Shown in pieces: positions 44,318 to 55,560 of a stretch of 64,000 nt of DNA. Origin of the DNA: Laguncularia racemosa (lineage: Eukaryota > Streptophyta > Magnoliopsida > Myrtales > Combretaceae). How positions within the stretch are numbered: position 1 is the stretch's first letter; each line of letters begins with the position of its first letter. The stretch covers positions 124,001 through 188,000 of the forward strand of contig JBBMOL010000082.1 in NCBI GenBank assembly GCA_037954665.1. Direction: 5' to 3'. The notes below the pieces were generated by a model. It was not told the origin of the DNA and searched no databases. It saw only the letters and a program-made list of their open reading frames with translations. The position numbers were made by a program, and so were the translations under genes.

Positions 44318-45356
44318 TGATGTGCTTAAAAAGGCCAAAGCACATATAAACAACAAATTGAATCAACCTCAATCAAATCTAGACACAACCCTCCATAAAG
44401 GCGTGAACCCCTTAACCCTTTTATAATCCAATTTTAAAATCTAATAATCTTAACATCAAAAGATGATGTGCTTAAATAGATTAAACACACAACACAAGAT
44501 TAATTGGAAATCCAATGAACAACAATACTAAAATGGCGTGAACTACTTATACGAAAGCCTCCACATAAATGAAGAATTCCACTAGCAATTGAATAATTGC
44601 AATCAACAAGACAATATAGGATCCAATTTCCACTAAATTGTAAACAATATAATGATAGAATTGACCCTACAATTGATGTGAAATCAAGAACCAAAAGAAC
44701 ACAATCCAAATCAAAACTAGATATTACACACTAGCATGAAATGGAATCAACTAAGGAAATGATATGACTCACAAATCCTTTAGTTGCTACTTGCCACAAT
44801 TCCTTAAAGAATTGATAAGAGTCTTATGAAAATTTGAGTAAAACCCTAAATTCTCTTGAAAATTGGTAGCAAATTGTATACTCTCAACCTTTACATAAAC
44901 CTTACTTAAGCAAGTATTTATACTTGCTCCACTTAGGGTTAAAATGACTAAACAATTACATCTATGCCACTAAAGGGTGGCTGGTCTTAAGTCCACAATT
45001 ACAACCAAATAAAATGTCCCAAAAAGCTTACAAAATAAGTGGTTCAAAGAAAAATAACAAATACAAAAATAGTCTTCACAAGCTAGCTCTTCAATGGAAT
45101 TCGTCGATCCAGCTCATCTTCAGTTTAGGTCGATTTATGGATAACCCACAAGGTAAGTCTTAGTGAATTTGTCCATCGCCCTATAAAGCTTGATAAGTGT
45201 GCCTGCTAGAATACATAATACATAAGTAATAAAAAAGAGGTTAGTACATAAATAATTCTGGGGTCGATTTATTCAAAAAGGACCCTCATCACCAAGATTT
45301 GAAATCCTTTAGTTCTTGCCCTAATGATAGGTTTTGTAAGATTTTGATTCTTATCA
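44318..45356 (-). repeat. TE-H 3' LTR with U5 extension
   Basis: 1039 bp. Bases 44318-44463 form a U5 extension of 146 bp; the older LTR border TGATGTGCTTAAATAG starts at 44464. Minus-strand TATAAATA near 44911. The hairpin region reads GCCACTAAAGGGTGGC. Confidence 0.82.
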
Positions 45357-45960
45357 TGTCCTTAGGCCTCAAAACGATTTATCCTCAAAGTTGATAGATT
45401 AAATGTAGTAGAGACTCTATATTCTCCTAATAAGTCATCTGAAGAAGTATCACTACAGAATCCCAATATCTGAAATACTACAAGGGGTGATTGCTTTATC
45501 TCTTCCATTTCTAGGATATACCTCATCTGCAACATATATAATGGTCTATTATCCACTGAGACCTCCCCTGTCTCAAACCATTCCACTGATGTTGTTATTC
45601 TCGTTCCCAATTCAATTGTATGTTTTTTACCCTCTTAGCCCTCTAACGGTTTGCTCAACTACTCATGAACCTTTGGGTCCTTTGAAGGTGAACACAATTG
45701 CCTCTGAATAGTTTGGTCCTCTAGTGGTTGTCGCATCTAACTATGACAATCAGGAACCTCTAAAGGTTGGCACATCTGTGTTTGACAAGTGTTGTCCTCT
45801 ATATGTTGGCTCATGTAACTAGGAACCTCAAGAACCCTTGAAGGTGGGCATATCTGCTTCTTTACAGTTTGGTCCTCTGAAGGTTGGTTTATGTGGTTAT
45901 GATTCTCAGGAATCTTTGATTGTCTACAAATCTATTGCTGAACCTTTTAGACCTCTGAAG
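45357..45960 (-). pseudogene. TE-H tail and repeat-rich linker
   Basis: 45610-45357 reads ETGEVSVDNRPLYMLQMRYI, LEMEEIKQSPLVVFQILGF and then GEYRVSTTFNLSTL up to the PPT. The first two parts match the pre-RT linker of TE-B, the last its integrase end, so the polymerase region is deleted between them. From 45640 to 45960 lies the tandem repeat of Gln/Glu-rich units seen also in TE-E and TE-I, here with several stops. Confidence 0.68.
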
Positions 45961-46420
45961 GTGACATCGGATTCAGAATGATGCATTTACCCTCTTGTTG
46001 GAATACATAGGTATTCCTAAAGCCATCATGTAAGACTCTCCTATCATATAACCATAGCCTGCCAAGCAATATATAGGATGCACACATAGGAAGAATATCG
46101 CATTCAATCTCATCACAGTACTTATCCCTTATACTGAAAGGTACCCTAGCCCTTTAGGTCACATAAAGACTCTCTTGATCATTTAACCAATGTAATGTGT
46201 AGGGTTTAGGATGCAAGGTAGTTACAAGTTTATATTTTGATACTAATGATGCAACTACAACATTAATATAACTACCACCGTTAACAATAATGACACACAA
46301 GTTTCCTTGTACCTTACAAGAAGAATGGAACAAATTTTCTCTTTGTCCATCATCAATAGTTGGAGAAGAAGTCAATACTTGATGTACTAAATCAATAGAA
46401 GTATACACATCATTTGACAT
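45961..46420 (-). pseudogene. TE-H protease
   Basis: The frame starts at an ATG at 46420 with MSNDVYTSIDLVHQVL. MSND is the start of gag in TE-F, G and K, here joined to the protease leader PTIDDGQRENLFHSSCKVQG. The active-site segment is IIVNGGSYINVVVASL, in which the catalytic Asp is Asn, so the enzyme should be dead. A stop at VT-stop-RARVPF (near 46152) lies where relatives have Gln. The remainder (DKYCDEIECDILPM, ILLGRLWLYDRRVL) is readable in the same frame to about 45970. Confidence 0.78.
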
Positions 46421-47961
46421 GGTTACTAACTAACTTTAACAACTTAACAACACACTTCACTACACGCACCACAACAACACACACTCACACACCCACGGTG
46501 CAATACATAACCAATACAATAAATACTTATTGTCACTTTAAGTAAAATCAAGTAAAATAATTGAAGCACAAATAAATATTTCCAAGTAGTTAAGAAATTA
46601 AATTCAACTAACAAGTGTTTAAGTAATGAGTTCAATTACTTTCACACTTTAATGTTTGTTTTTTAATTCAAATTCTACTACTCACTTCCCTTTTTAGGTC
46701 ATGGTTTCACACTCACAATTAGTGTTAATGTGCAGCACCTTACACTACATACAATTCCACAAATTTAGAAGTAGCAATTCCCTTACTACAGATTCACACC
46801 GCCACATATACACACACAACCAACAATTCACTTATGGTACACTAACTTCACCACAACTTTACTTCACGTGTAGCACCTTCACCTTAACACACACACACTT
46901 CACATTGCAACAGCCCTTCATAATACAACTCCAATTTGCCACTCACAACAACTCACTTCACACTACCACTTACAAACAAAGGCTGCAACAAATTCAAATT
47001 CCACTTTAAATGCAACCTCTTCTACAAATGATAAGAAACAAATTCAAATTCAAATATTCATTCACTCAACTATCACACAATAACTTCTTCAACTTAAAGA
47101 AGGTGTTTGAATTTTAAATAATTTCCTTTTCTCCACACACTTCAAATCTGGAAATAGTAAAGGACAACTACAATTCTGAAATCATCAACACTCCATTCAC
47201 TCTTCTTTGTTTTCAAATTTCCACTTTTTTCAAGTGATCACAAATGATCACAAAGAAACACTACTCTTCCTCACAACAAGCTCAAGGACACCACATTGCA
47301 ATTTCTTCAATCAACACGTACACACAATGCCACACACATACACCCTTCACATAACACACAAACACAACGCCACACACACACTCCCTTCACTCACGGTACA
47401 GCACACACACACACACACACTTCCACACGTTACACTCCTCCACTTCAAGCACACTTTTCAAACTGCAACTTAACAAGGCAACTCAATTCAAATTCAAATG
47501 ATTTCATTTATTGCAACCTTTCCACAATTGGTAAGAAGCCACTTTCAAATTCAAATGAACACACAATAACTTCTATCACTTAATGTGTGTTTTGAAAATC
47601 AAATAGCTTCCATATAATCCACATAATTCAATTATGAAAAATTGTACAACTATACTCTTATTTCCATAAACAACATGTAATGGATTACACTTCCACTCCC
47701 TTCACAAATGAGGTAATTTCCAAGTTCTGAATTTTGAATTCAAGAATACACTTCTACTCCTCTTCCTTCATGAAAATTATTAACAACAAGGAGCTACAAC
47801 AAGTCTTTTAATCCAACTTCAACAAGCAGCAAATTCAACTCCTTAACAAGACAATTACGCAACCTCAATTCACAACACGCAATTTTGGATCAAAGTGAAG
47901 AACCCTAATTGACAATGAGGATCACAAAATCAACCAACACTAATCCCTTCTCTTAACTTGT
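46421..47961 (-). other. TE-H 5' leader
   Basis: About 1.5 kb, AC-rich on the plus strand with a CA microsatellite near 47400-47421. Open frames on the plus strand consist of His/Thr repeats from CAC and ACA triplets and are not considered genes. Confidence 0.6.
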
Positions 47962-47973
47962 GTTCTGATACCA
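47962..47973 (-). other. TE-H primer-binding site
   Basis: The minus strand reads TGGTATCAGAAC, one mismatch to the Met type, six bases from the LTR at 47980. A decayed second copy lies inside the LTR just before 48125. Confidence 0.72.
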
Positions 47974-48969
47974 AAAAGATGATGTGCTTAAAAAGACCAA
48001 AGCACATGCAAACAACAAATTGAATTAACCTTAATCAAATCTGGACACAACCCTCCACAAAGGCGTAAACCCCTTAACCCTTTATAATCCAATTTGTAAA
48101 TCCAATAATCTTAACACCAAAAGATGATATGCTTAAATGGATTAAGCACACAACACAAGATTAATTGGAAATCCAATGAACAACAATACTAAAATGGCAT
48201 GAACTACTTATACAAAAGCCTCCACGCAAATGAAGAATTCCACTAGCAATTGAATAATTGCAATCAACAAGACAATAGAGGATCTAATTTCCACCAAATT
48301 GTAAACAACATAATGATAGAATTAACCCTACAATTGATGTGAAATCAAGAACCAAAAGAACACAATCCAAATCAAAACTAGATATTACACACTAACATGA
48401 AATGGAATAAACTAAGGAAATGATATGACTCACAAATCCTTTAGTTGCTACTCGCCACAATTCCTTGAAGAATTGATAAGAGTTATGAAAATTTGAGTAG
48501 AACCCTAAATTCTCACGAAAATTGGCAGCAAATTGTATACTTTCAACCTCTACATAAACCCTATTTAAGCAAGTATTTATACTTGCTCCACTTAGAGTTA
48601 AAATGACTAAACAATTACATCTATGCCACTAAAGGGTGGTCGGTCCTAAGTCCACAATTACAACCAAATAAAATGTCCCAAAAAGCTTACAAAATAAATC
48701 GTTCAAAGAAAAATAACAAATACAAAAATAGTCTTCACAAGCTAGCTTTTCAACGGAATTCGTCGGTTTAGCTCATATTCAGTTTAGGTTAGTCCATGAA
48801 TAACCCACAAGCTGAGTCTAAGTGAGTTTATCCATTGCCCTATAAAGCCTGATAAGTGTGCTTACTGGAATACACAATACATAAGTAATAGAAAAGAGGT
48901 TAGTATATAAATAATTTCAGGGTTGATTTGTTCAAAAAGGACCCTCATCATCAAGATTTGAAATCCTTT

Positions 48970-50004
48970 TGATGTGCCTAAAAAGAAGTTTAAGCACATG
49001 CAAATGAACCAATTAACAATCCCTAAAGCATAAAAACAAATTGGTTCAAATTAGAGAAAAATGTTATATGAACCCTAAATGTAAAAGATGATCTGAATGC
49101 TATAGTTCAAGGTAATGAATATCACAATGATGAAATCCTCAATTGATATCACTAAATATACTTGAAATCCCACGAGAATACCAATCATAACAACAAGAAC
49201 AATGACCATGATCCACTTTCCCACAAATTGATTCACGGTTCAAGTGTAGCTAAATTGAAGGTTCAAAACCAATACTAAAATCCAATCAACTAAACAATAA
49301 TAATTTGATTACAAAAGAAATCAAATATATCCAAGAAACATCCAATCTAACCTTAGATACAACTCACTAGTGATAAAATGGAAACACAACAAAAAGGAAT
49401 TGATATTACTTACAATTTCTCCTTATTGCACTTGCCACAATTCCAATTCTTAGGATTGAAATTGACAAGAGCAATTGAACTAAGGAATAACCCTAATTCT
49501 CTCACGTAAGAAGGTGAAGTGTATTCTGAAAAATTCTCTCCCAAAAACCCTACTTAAACAAGTATTTATACTTGCTCCCTTTAGGGTTAAAAAGTTCACA
49601 AAATTACAACTATGCTACTTTTAGGGTAGCCAGTCTTGAAAACATAATTACAAGCAAATGAAAAGTGTCTTAAAAACTTACAACATAAATAGTCCAAAGA
49701 AAATAAATTACAAGTAAAAATAGTCTTCAACATGCCAATTCTTCAATAGGATTCGTTGACTTAGCTCATCGCCGGTTTAGGTCGGTCCATGGATAACCCA
49801 TAAGCTAAGTCTGAGTGAGTTTGTCCATCGCCCTGTAAAGCATGATAAGTGTTCTTGTTGGAATATACAATACATGAATAAGAGAAAAGAGGTTAGTAGA
49901 CAAATAATTCCTAGGTCGATTTGCTCAAAATGGGCCCTCATTGCCATTGAAATCCTTTGGTTCTTGCCATAATGATAGGTTTTGTTGGATTTTGATTCCT
50001 AGCA
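48970..50004 (-). repeat. TE-I 3' LTR
   Basis: 1035 bp; starts TGATGTGCCTAAAAAG and ends GATTCCTAGCA, where CA remains but the usual TATCA is changed. It lacks the U5 extension. The hairpin reads GCTAC-N7-GTAGC near 49612, with both arms changed in a pairing-compatible way. Confidence 0.9.
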
Positions 50005-50640
50005 TCTCCTCGGGCCTCAAAAAGATTTGTCCTCAAATCTGACAGATCAAATGTTGTAGAGACTCTATTTCCTCCTAGCAAGCCACCTAAAGAAGTATCA
50101 CTACAGAATCCCAATATCTGAAATACCATAAGGGGTGATTACTTTCTCTCCTTCATTTCTAGGATATATCTCATCTACAACACAAATAATGACCCATAAT
50201 CCACTGAGGTCTCCCCTATCTCAACCCATTCCACTAAAATTGTTTTCTCCTTTTCTAACTCATCTATATGGCATTAATCTTCATGGCCCTCTAATGGTTG
50301 GCCCAACTGCTCACTGCCCTCTAAAACCTCAGAAGGTGGACACAACTATCTCTAAATAGTCTGGCTCTCTAATGATGGGCTAATCTGACTCTGATCCTGA
50401 AAATCCTCTAATGGTTTACTCATCTACTCATGAGCCTTTAGTACCTCTGAAGGTGAATATAACTACCCCTGAACAGTTTGGTCCTCTAGTAGTTTACTCA
50501 TTTAACTATGATCATCAGGATCTTCTAAAGGTTGGCACATTTGTGTCTGAAAAATTTTGTGCTCTAAGGGTTGGTTCAACTGCTCATGGCCCTCTGATAG
50601 TCTACTGATTTGTTGTTAAACCCTTTGAACCTTTGAAGGC
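50005..50640 (-). pseudogene. TE-I tail and repeat-rich linker
   Basis: The tail reads MVFQILGFCSDTSLGGLLGG then NRVSTTFDLSDLRTNLFEAR at the PPT. The linker between 50640 and 50270 consists of about three repeats, for example SEGHEQLNQPLEHK, QMCQPLEDPDDHS, PLEDFQDQSQISPSLE and PPSEVLEGSEQLGQPLEGHE. All stops in this linker (TAA or TAG) are at positions where a Gln codon is expected from the repeat pattern. Confidence 0.68.
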
Positions 50641-51097
50641 AACATCGGATTCAAAATAATTCATTTTCCCTCCTTTTGGAATACATAAGTATACCTAAAG
50701 CCATCATGTAAGACCCTCCTGTCATATAACGAAGGTCTACCAAGTAATTTATGGGATGTACACACAGGTAGAATATCACATTCGATTTCATCATAGTATT
50801 TATCCCTTACACTGAAAGGTATCCTAGCTCTTTGGGTCACATGCAAACTCCTTTGATCACTAAGCCAATGCAATTTATATGGTTTAGGATGTGGAGTAGT
50901 GGCAAGTTTTAGTTTCAATACTAACAATGCTGCTATTACATTAGTACAACTACCACCATCAACTATAAGGACACATAAATTTCATTATACACTACAAGAG
51001 GTATGGAATAAGTTTTCCCTTTGTTCATCATCCTTAGTAGTGAATGTAGTAAATGTTGGCGCAATACATTAGTATAATGAAACATTTCACTAGACAT
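50641..51097 (-). pseudogene. TE-I protease
   Basis: The start at 51097 is MSSEMFHYTNVLRQ, as in TE-E and TE-B. A frameshift soon after (the reading continues as LLHSLLRMMNKGK) separates the start from the protease core. The core is readable at 50927-50661: TPHPKPYKLHWLSDQRSLHV, DKYYDEIECDILPVC, LLGRPSLYDRRVLHDGF. The active-site segment near 50950 is VDGGSCTN-like. Non-functional as written. Confidence 0.76.
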
Positions 51098-52567
51098 GAT
51101 TGTGTTCAAACCCAACAACACAATAATTATCTTCACACTTCTACAGTTCAAGTGCATAACCAAGCTATAAGTGAAGTACACTCAACTACTTTCAAGTAGA
51201 TAGAGTTAAACTGTTTAAGTAATTAGTTCAATTACTTTTACACTTTAATGACTTGTTTGAATTTCAAATTCTACTACTCAAATTTCCTTTTTCTTGCTTT
51301 GACTTCTCACCACTTAAATACACAATTATCAACAATTAAACACATACACAACACACCATTCACCACCACATAACTTCCCCTTTGCTTACGGTTCAATAAT
51401 GTTTACACCACCAACAACAAGTAGCTTGACAACACATACAACAACCAACACCAAATGTTAACACCCTTTACTAAATTTACAAAAAATACAACACTACATA
51501 CACACTACTTCAAGCCATGGTGCACTTTCCCCACTTCCACATAAACATCAAACCACAACTTCAATACAAAAAGGCAGCTCAACTTTCACATTCAAAAAGA
51601 GCTCAATAAGTGTAATGTTCCACAAATGGTAAGGAGTTATTTCAAGTTCAAATGATACATAATTAAACAATCACTTAATGTGTGTTTTGAACTTTCAAGT
51701 TGCTTCTTAACTCACACTTCAATTCTGAAATTCAAATCTGAAATCTTAATTGCTACTCCTCAAATCCAAAATTTACATAAGACAAATCTCACTTCTCCTC
51801 TTGATCACAAAGGATCAACACTCTTACTCCTCACGTCCACTTCAAGATCACTTAACACCACTTCACACATAACACTTCACGGTGCAAATTACCCTTCACT
51901 CAACATACACAACTCCAACAACTCAATACACTCCCCTCACATCGTGACCCACACACATACAACGCGACAACAATTCAAGTAGCACTCCTTAATGCAACTT
52001 TCCATAAATGGTAATAGTTAAATTTCAAATTCAAATGAAATATATTCAATGCCACTTAATAACTACTTCAAGTTAATGGAATGTGTTTGAATTCAAATGA
52101 TTTCCTTTTTCCCACAAAGGTTCAAATATGAAAATTGTAAAAGACAATCACAATTCCAAAATCATCAACATTCCATTCACTCTTCTTTGCTTTCAAAATT
52201 CAAACTACAATCCTGAAATCATCAACTCTCCATTTGCTATTCTTTGTTTTCAAATTTTTTTCACTTTTTCCAAGTGATCACAAATGAGCACAAAGAAACA
52301 CTACTCTTCCTCACAGTAAGCTCAAGGACACCACATTGCAACTCCTTCAATCAACACACATAATATGCCACACACACATGCTCTTCTACTCACGGTCTCA
52401 ACAACAAATGAGCCACAACAAGATTTCCAATTCTACTTCAACATACAACAATTACAACTCCTCAATAAAACATTCACGCAATTTAATCCTCCACACACAA
52501 TTTCGGATCAAAGTAAAGAACCCTGATCGATAATGAGGATCACAAAACTTCCCTTCTCTTAACCTAA
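51098..52567 (-). other. TE-I 5' leader
   Basis: About 1.5 kb, AC-rich on the plus strand, related to the leaders of TE-E and TE-H (blocks such as ACTCAACTACTTTCAAGT near 51180). No gag. Confidence 0.6.
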
Positions 52568-52771
52568 GCTCTGATACCAAATTATGATGTGCCTAAAACC
52601 AAGATTAAGCATACAAAAAACCAATTTGAAAGAAAATTAGACAATGTCAATCAAACTAGCTTCCAATCACATGAACAATGGCATCAATTCTCAAGATCTA
52701 TAACCAATTCCACAACACTACATGATCAATATTGAAATGAACCAAGTATGTGCAGCTCTAATACCAAATTA
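52568..52771 (-). repeat. TE-I tandem LTR-end/PBS segment
   Basis: PBS 2 (TGGTATCAGAGC on the minus strand, 52568-52579), a second LTR-like end starting TGATGTGCC at 52585, a 170-bp segment, then PBS 1 (TGGTATTAGAGC, 52755-52766) next to the 5' LTR at 52772. The segment 52585-52771 is homologous to the U5 extension inside both TE-E LTRs (21005-21179 and 30086-30261). In TE-I it lies outside the LTR. Confidence 0.85.
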
Positions 52772-53809
52772 TGATGTGCCTAAAAAGGAGTTTAAGCACA
52801 TGCAAATGAACCAATTAACAATCCTTAAAGGATAAGAACAAATCGATTCAAATTAGAGCAAAATGTTATGTGAACCCTAAATGTAAAAGATGATTCAAAT
52901 GCAATAGTTCAAGGTAATGAATATCGCAATGATGAAATCGTCAATTGATATCACTAAATATACTTGAAATCCCACGAGAATACCAATCACAACAACAAGA
53001 ACAATAACCATGATCCACTTTCCCACAAATTGATTCACGGTTTAAGTGTGGCTACATTGAAGGTTCAAAACCAATACTAAGAACCAATCAATTAAGCAAT
53101 AATAATTTGATTACAAATGTAATCAAATCTATCCAAGAAACATCCAATCCAACTTTAGATACAACTCACTAGTGATGAAATGAAAACACAACAGAAAGGA
53201 ATTGATATTACTCACAATTTCTCCTTGTTGCACTGACCACAATTCCAATTCTTGAGATTGAAATTAATAAGAGCAAATGAACTAAGGAATAACCTTAATT
53301 CTCTCATGTAAAAAGGTGAAGTGCATTATGAAAAATTCTCCCCCAAAAACCCTACTTAAGCAGGTATTTATACTTGCTCCCTTTAGGGTTAAAAATTCAC
53401 AAAATTACAACTATGCCACTTTTAGGGTAGCCGGTCCTAAAAACATAATTACAAGCAAATGAAAAGTGTTCCAAAAACTTACAACATAAATAGTCCAAAG
53501 AAAATAAATTACAAGTAAAAATAGTCTTCAACATGCTAATTCTTCTATAGGATTCGTTGGCCCAGCTCATCGCCGGTTTAGGTCGATCCACGGATAACCC
53601 ACAAGCTGAGTTTGAGTGAGTTTGTCCATCGCCCTATAAAGCATGATAAGTGTTCCTGTTGGAATATACAATACATGAATAAGAGAAAAGAGGTTAGTAA
53701 ACAAATAATTCCTTGGTCGATTTGCTCAAAATGGGCCTTCATTACCAAGATTTGAAATCCTTTAGTTCTTGACCTAATGATAGGTTTTGTTAGATTTTGA
53801 TTCCTACCA
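52772..53809 (-). repeat. TE-I 5' LTR
   Basis: 1038 bp, similar to 48970-50004, ending GATTCCTACCA. The extent is set by its match to the 3' LTR and by the CCTTT duplication. Confidence 0.9.
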
Positions 53810-53876
53810 CCTTTGGTTCTTGCCCTAATGATAGGTCTGATAGGATTTTGATTTCTATTAAATTCCCATCACAATG

Positions 53877-54291
53877 ACTATCTACCTAAGGTCCTAAGAT
53901 GGTGCAAGTTCTACTAACAAGCTTTTTTTTTCCAAAATAAACCCCTCCAAGTTTAAATGCCCCTTTAATGGTCCTACAAGCTAAATAAATTGTAAAAAAG
54001 AAAAAAAAATTGATTTATATAAAATTTTTATATAAGTTGTCCACTTAAAAATTATTCCCAGTGGAGTCATTAGGCTATCAAGCCTAAGTTTTATAAAATA
54101 TATGTATGTATTAAATCTATGATTCATAAAAGGTCCATACCTAAAATGAACTACTTGATAGAGGAATTAAAAGAGAAAAAACTTTTCTAAGAAAACTTAG
54201 AGCCAGCATTAACAAAGGTCACAAAAAGTGAAATTAAATTTCAATGAGTAGTCTAATTTTAATTTCAAATAAACTGTTCTCTTTTTGAAAA
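53877..54291. other. Unassigned AT-rich sequence between nests
   Basis: No gene or element recognised. It contains T and A homopolymer runs near 53924-53932 and 53996-54010 and borders the TTAAA duplication of TE-J. Confidence 0.5.
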
Positions 54292-54296
54292 TTAAA

Positions 54297-54938
54297 TGAT
54301 GCGCCTTAAACTAGGATATAATCAAATGATTATAGTTCCTAAGGTGACAATCTACAGTAATCGAATCCAACAATCAAATAGTAAACGATAACTTAAAATA
54401 AACCTTAAACCCTTACCGGATATGATGCACCAGCAAGAGAATAGTCTTAATAAGGATTTGTTGATATGATGCACAACAATCTAATACTGTCACTTGCCAC
54501 AATCCAATGGATTGATAAGAGTAAAATGAAGAACAAACTTCACTTTATAATTTCTCAAATGTTCAAAAGTCCCCTAATTCTTACATTGCAAACCTATTTA
54601 TAGGAAAAGGAAAACAACATTCGAAAAGCCATGAATTAAACCAGTTCAAGAAAGTAAGTCACCGGCTTTAGAAAGGAAAGCCACTGACTTTAGAGAGGAA
54701 AGTTGTTAGCTTTAGAGAAAGAAGGCCACCAACTTAAGAAGGTAGGGTCGTCAGCTTTAGAATTTTATACTGCCAGCCTAGATGGCTAGCTTAGATGGCA
54801 AAGCCGCTGGGATTGAATGGCTAGTCTAAAGGTAAGCTACCGACCTTTATGGCCAGCCTAAGGGTGTCCACGTCCAGCTCTTGTGATTTAATTCTTGTGT
54901 CGAAGAAATTTGTAATGGTTGTGATTTGATTCCCATCA
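54297..54938 (-). repeat. TE-J 3' LTR
   Basis: 642 bp, TGATGCGCC to TTCCCATCA. A degenerate tandem array with CCGGCTTTAG- and GGCCACC-like units of 20-25 bp lies at 54655-54870, directly upstream (in minus orientation) of a TATA box (TATAAATA, about 54594-54603). Confidence 0.9.
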
Positions 54939-55560
54939 TCTCCTTGGACCTGTGGAAGATTTGTCCTCAAATATGATGATTTCTCTGTTTTTTATGAAAA
55001 TTTATGGGAATCCCCTAGACTAAAAATTTTGGTCTGCAAATGTTTGTTGTCCTGAAGTTGTGGCTACTGTGAAGACTTCTAAATTTCCTGTAACTGTTTC
55101 ACTTTATTTAGGTCATCTCCCAGTTTCTTCCTCTTCACCAATAAGGACTTCCTTCCAATGGCTTTGTTGATCCGCTTCTAGGCTTCATGTACCTCAATTA
55201 GAGACATAGGTTTTAAATAACCCATTTACCATCCTTTTGAAACACATAGGTGTTCTTAAACCCATCATGCAGCACTCTCCTATCAAATAACCAAGGCTTA
55301 CCCAGTAATATATATGATCTGTATATAGGGAGAACATCACAATCAACTTTATCCTGGTACTTTTTCCCTATGCTGATTGGAACCTTAGCCTTTTGAGTGA
55401 CATGTAGACTATCTCATTCACTCAACCGGTGTAATTCATAAGACCTAAGATGTAGTGTAGTGACTAGTTGCAATTTATTCACTAATGCAATAACTATAAC
55501 ATTGGTGAAACTACCACCATCAATAAGAAGAGTACAAAGATTACCTTAGACCCTGTAGGG
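54939..55560 (-). pseudogene. TE-J protease and 3' end
   Basis: Protease remnant with LIDGGSFTNVIVIALVN-like active site near 55520, YILLGKPWLFDRRVLHDGF-like sequence near 55290-55250, and MSLIEVHEA near 55200. The region ends in the GATTTGAGGACAAATC-type motif and a PPT beside the LTR (54939-54960). There is no RT or integrase. Multiple substitutions and stops. Confidence 0.72.

Larger units (their letters stand above)
48970..53809 (-). mobile_element. TE-I: protease-only gypsy element with tandem PBS
   Basis: Minus-strand element with LTRs 48970-50004 and 52772-53809 (1035 and 1038 bp) and duplication CCTTT at 48965-48969 and 53810-53814. Next to the 5' LTR is PBS 1 (52755-52766), and 187 bp further into the element a second LTR-like end with PBS 2 (52568-52579). 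The internal region encodes protease, repeat linker and tail; gag, RT and integrase are missing. It is inserted in the 5' LTR of TE-H. Confidence 0.9.
44318..53860 (-). mobile_element. TE-H: protease-only gypsy element, split by TE-I
   Basis: Minus-strand element with 3' LTR 44318-45356, internal region 45357-47979 and 5' LTR 47980-53860, the latter interrupted by TE-I (48970-53809). Same design as TE-E: a protease starting directly at the former gag start, a repeat-rich linker and a short C-terminal tail, without gag, RT or integrase. The left flank is GATTA (44313-44317). On the right the LTR end CTATCA and the duplication appear shortened to CTATTA, consistent with a loss of four bases across the border. 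Confidence 0.82.
47980..53860 (-). repeat. TE-H 5' LTR, interrupted by TE-I
   Basis: 47980-48969 plus 53815-53860, about 1036 bp without TE-I and one CCTTT copy. It matches 44318-45356 including the U5 extension (47980-48124). The end reads GATTTCTATTA instead of GATTCTTATCA. Confidence 0.78.
43449..53871 (-). mobile_element. S3: solo LTR, split by TE-H
   Basis: The LTR begins TGATGTACC at 43449, runs to 44317, and resumes at 53861-53871 (AATTCCCATCA) after TE-H. Together this is about 880 bp. CAATG occurs at 43444-43448 and 53872-53876. No internal sequence accompanies it, so it is a solo LTR. Bases near 44260 (GATCTTACATCCAAATTAG) resemble the TE-F family in reverse orientation, but it is strongly diverged. 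Confidence 0.78.

Noticed and set aside
54655..54870. The LTR tandem array as a CRISPR-like repeat.
   Set aside because: Units are degenerate, without regular spacers, lie in a plant LTR and occur in both LTR copies.
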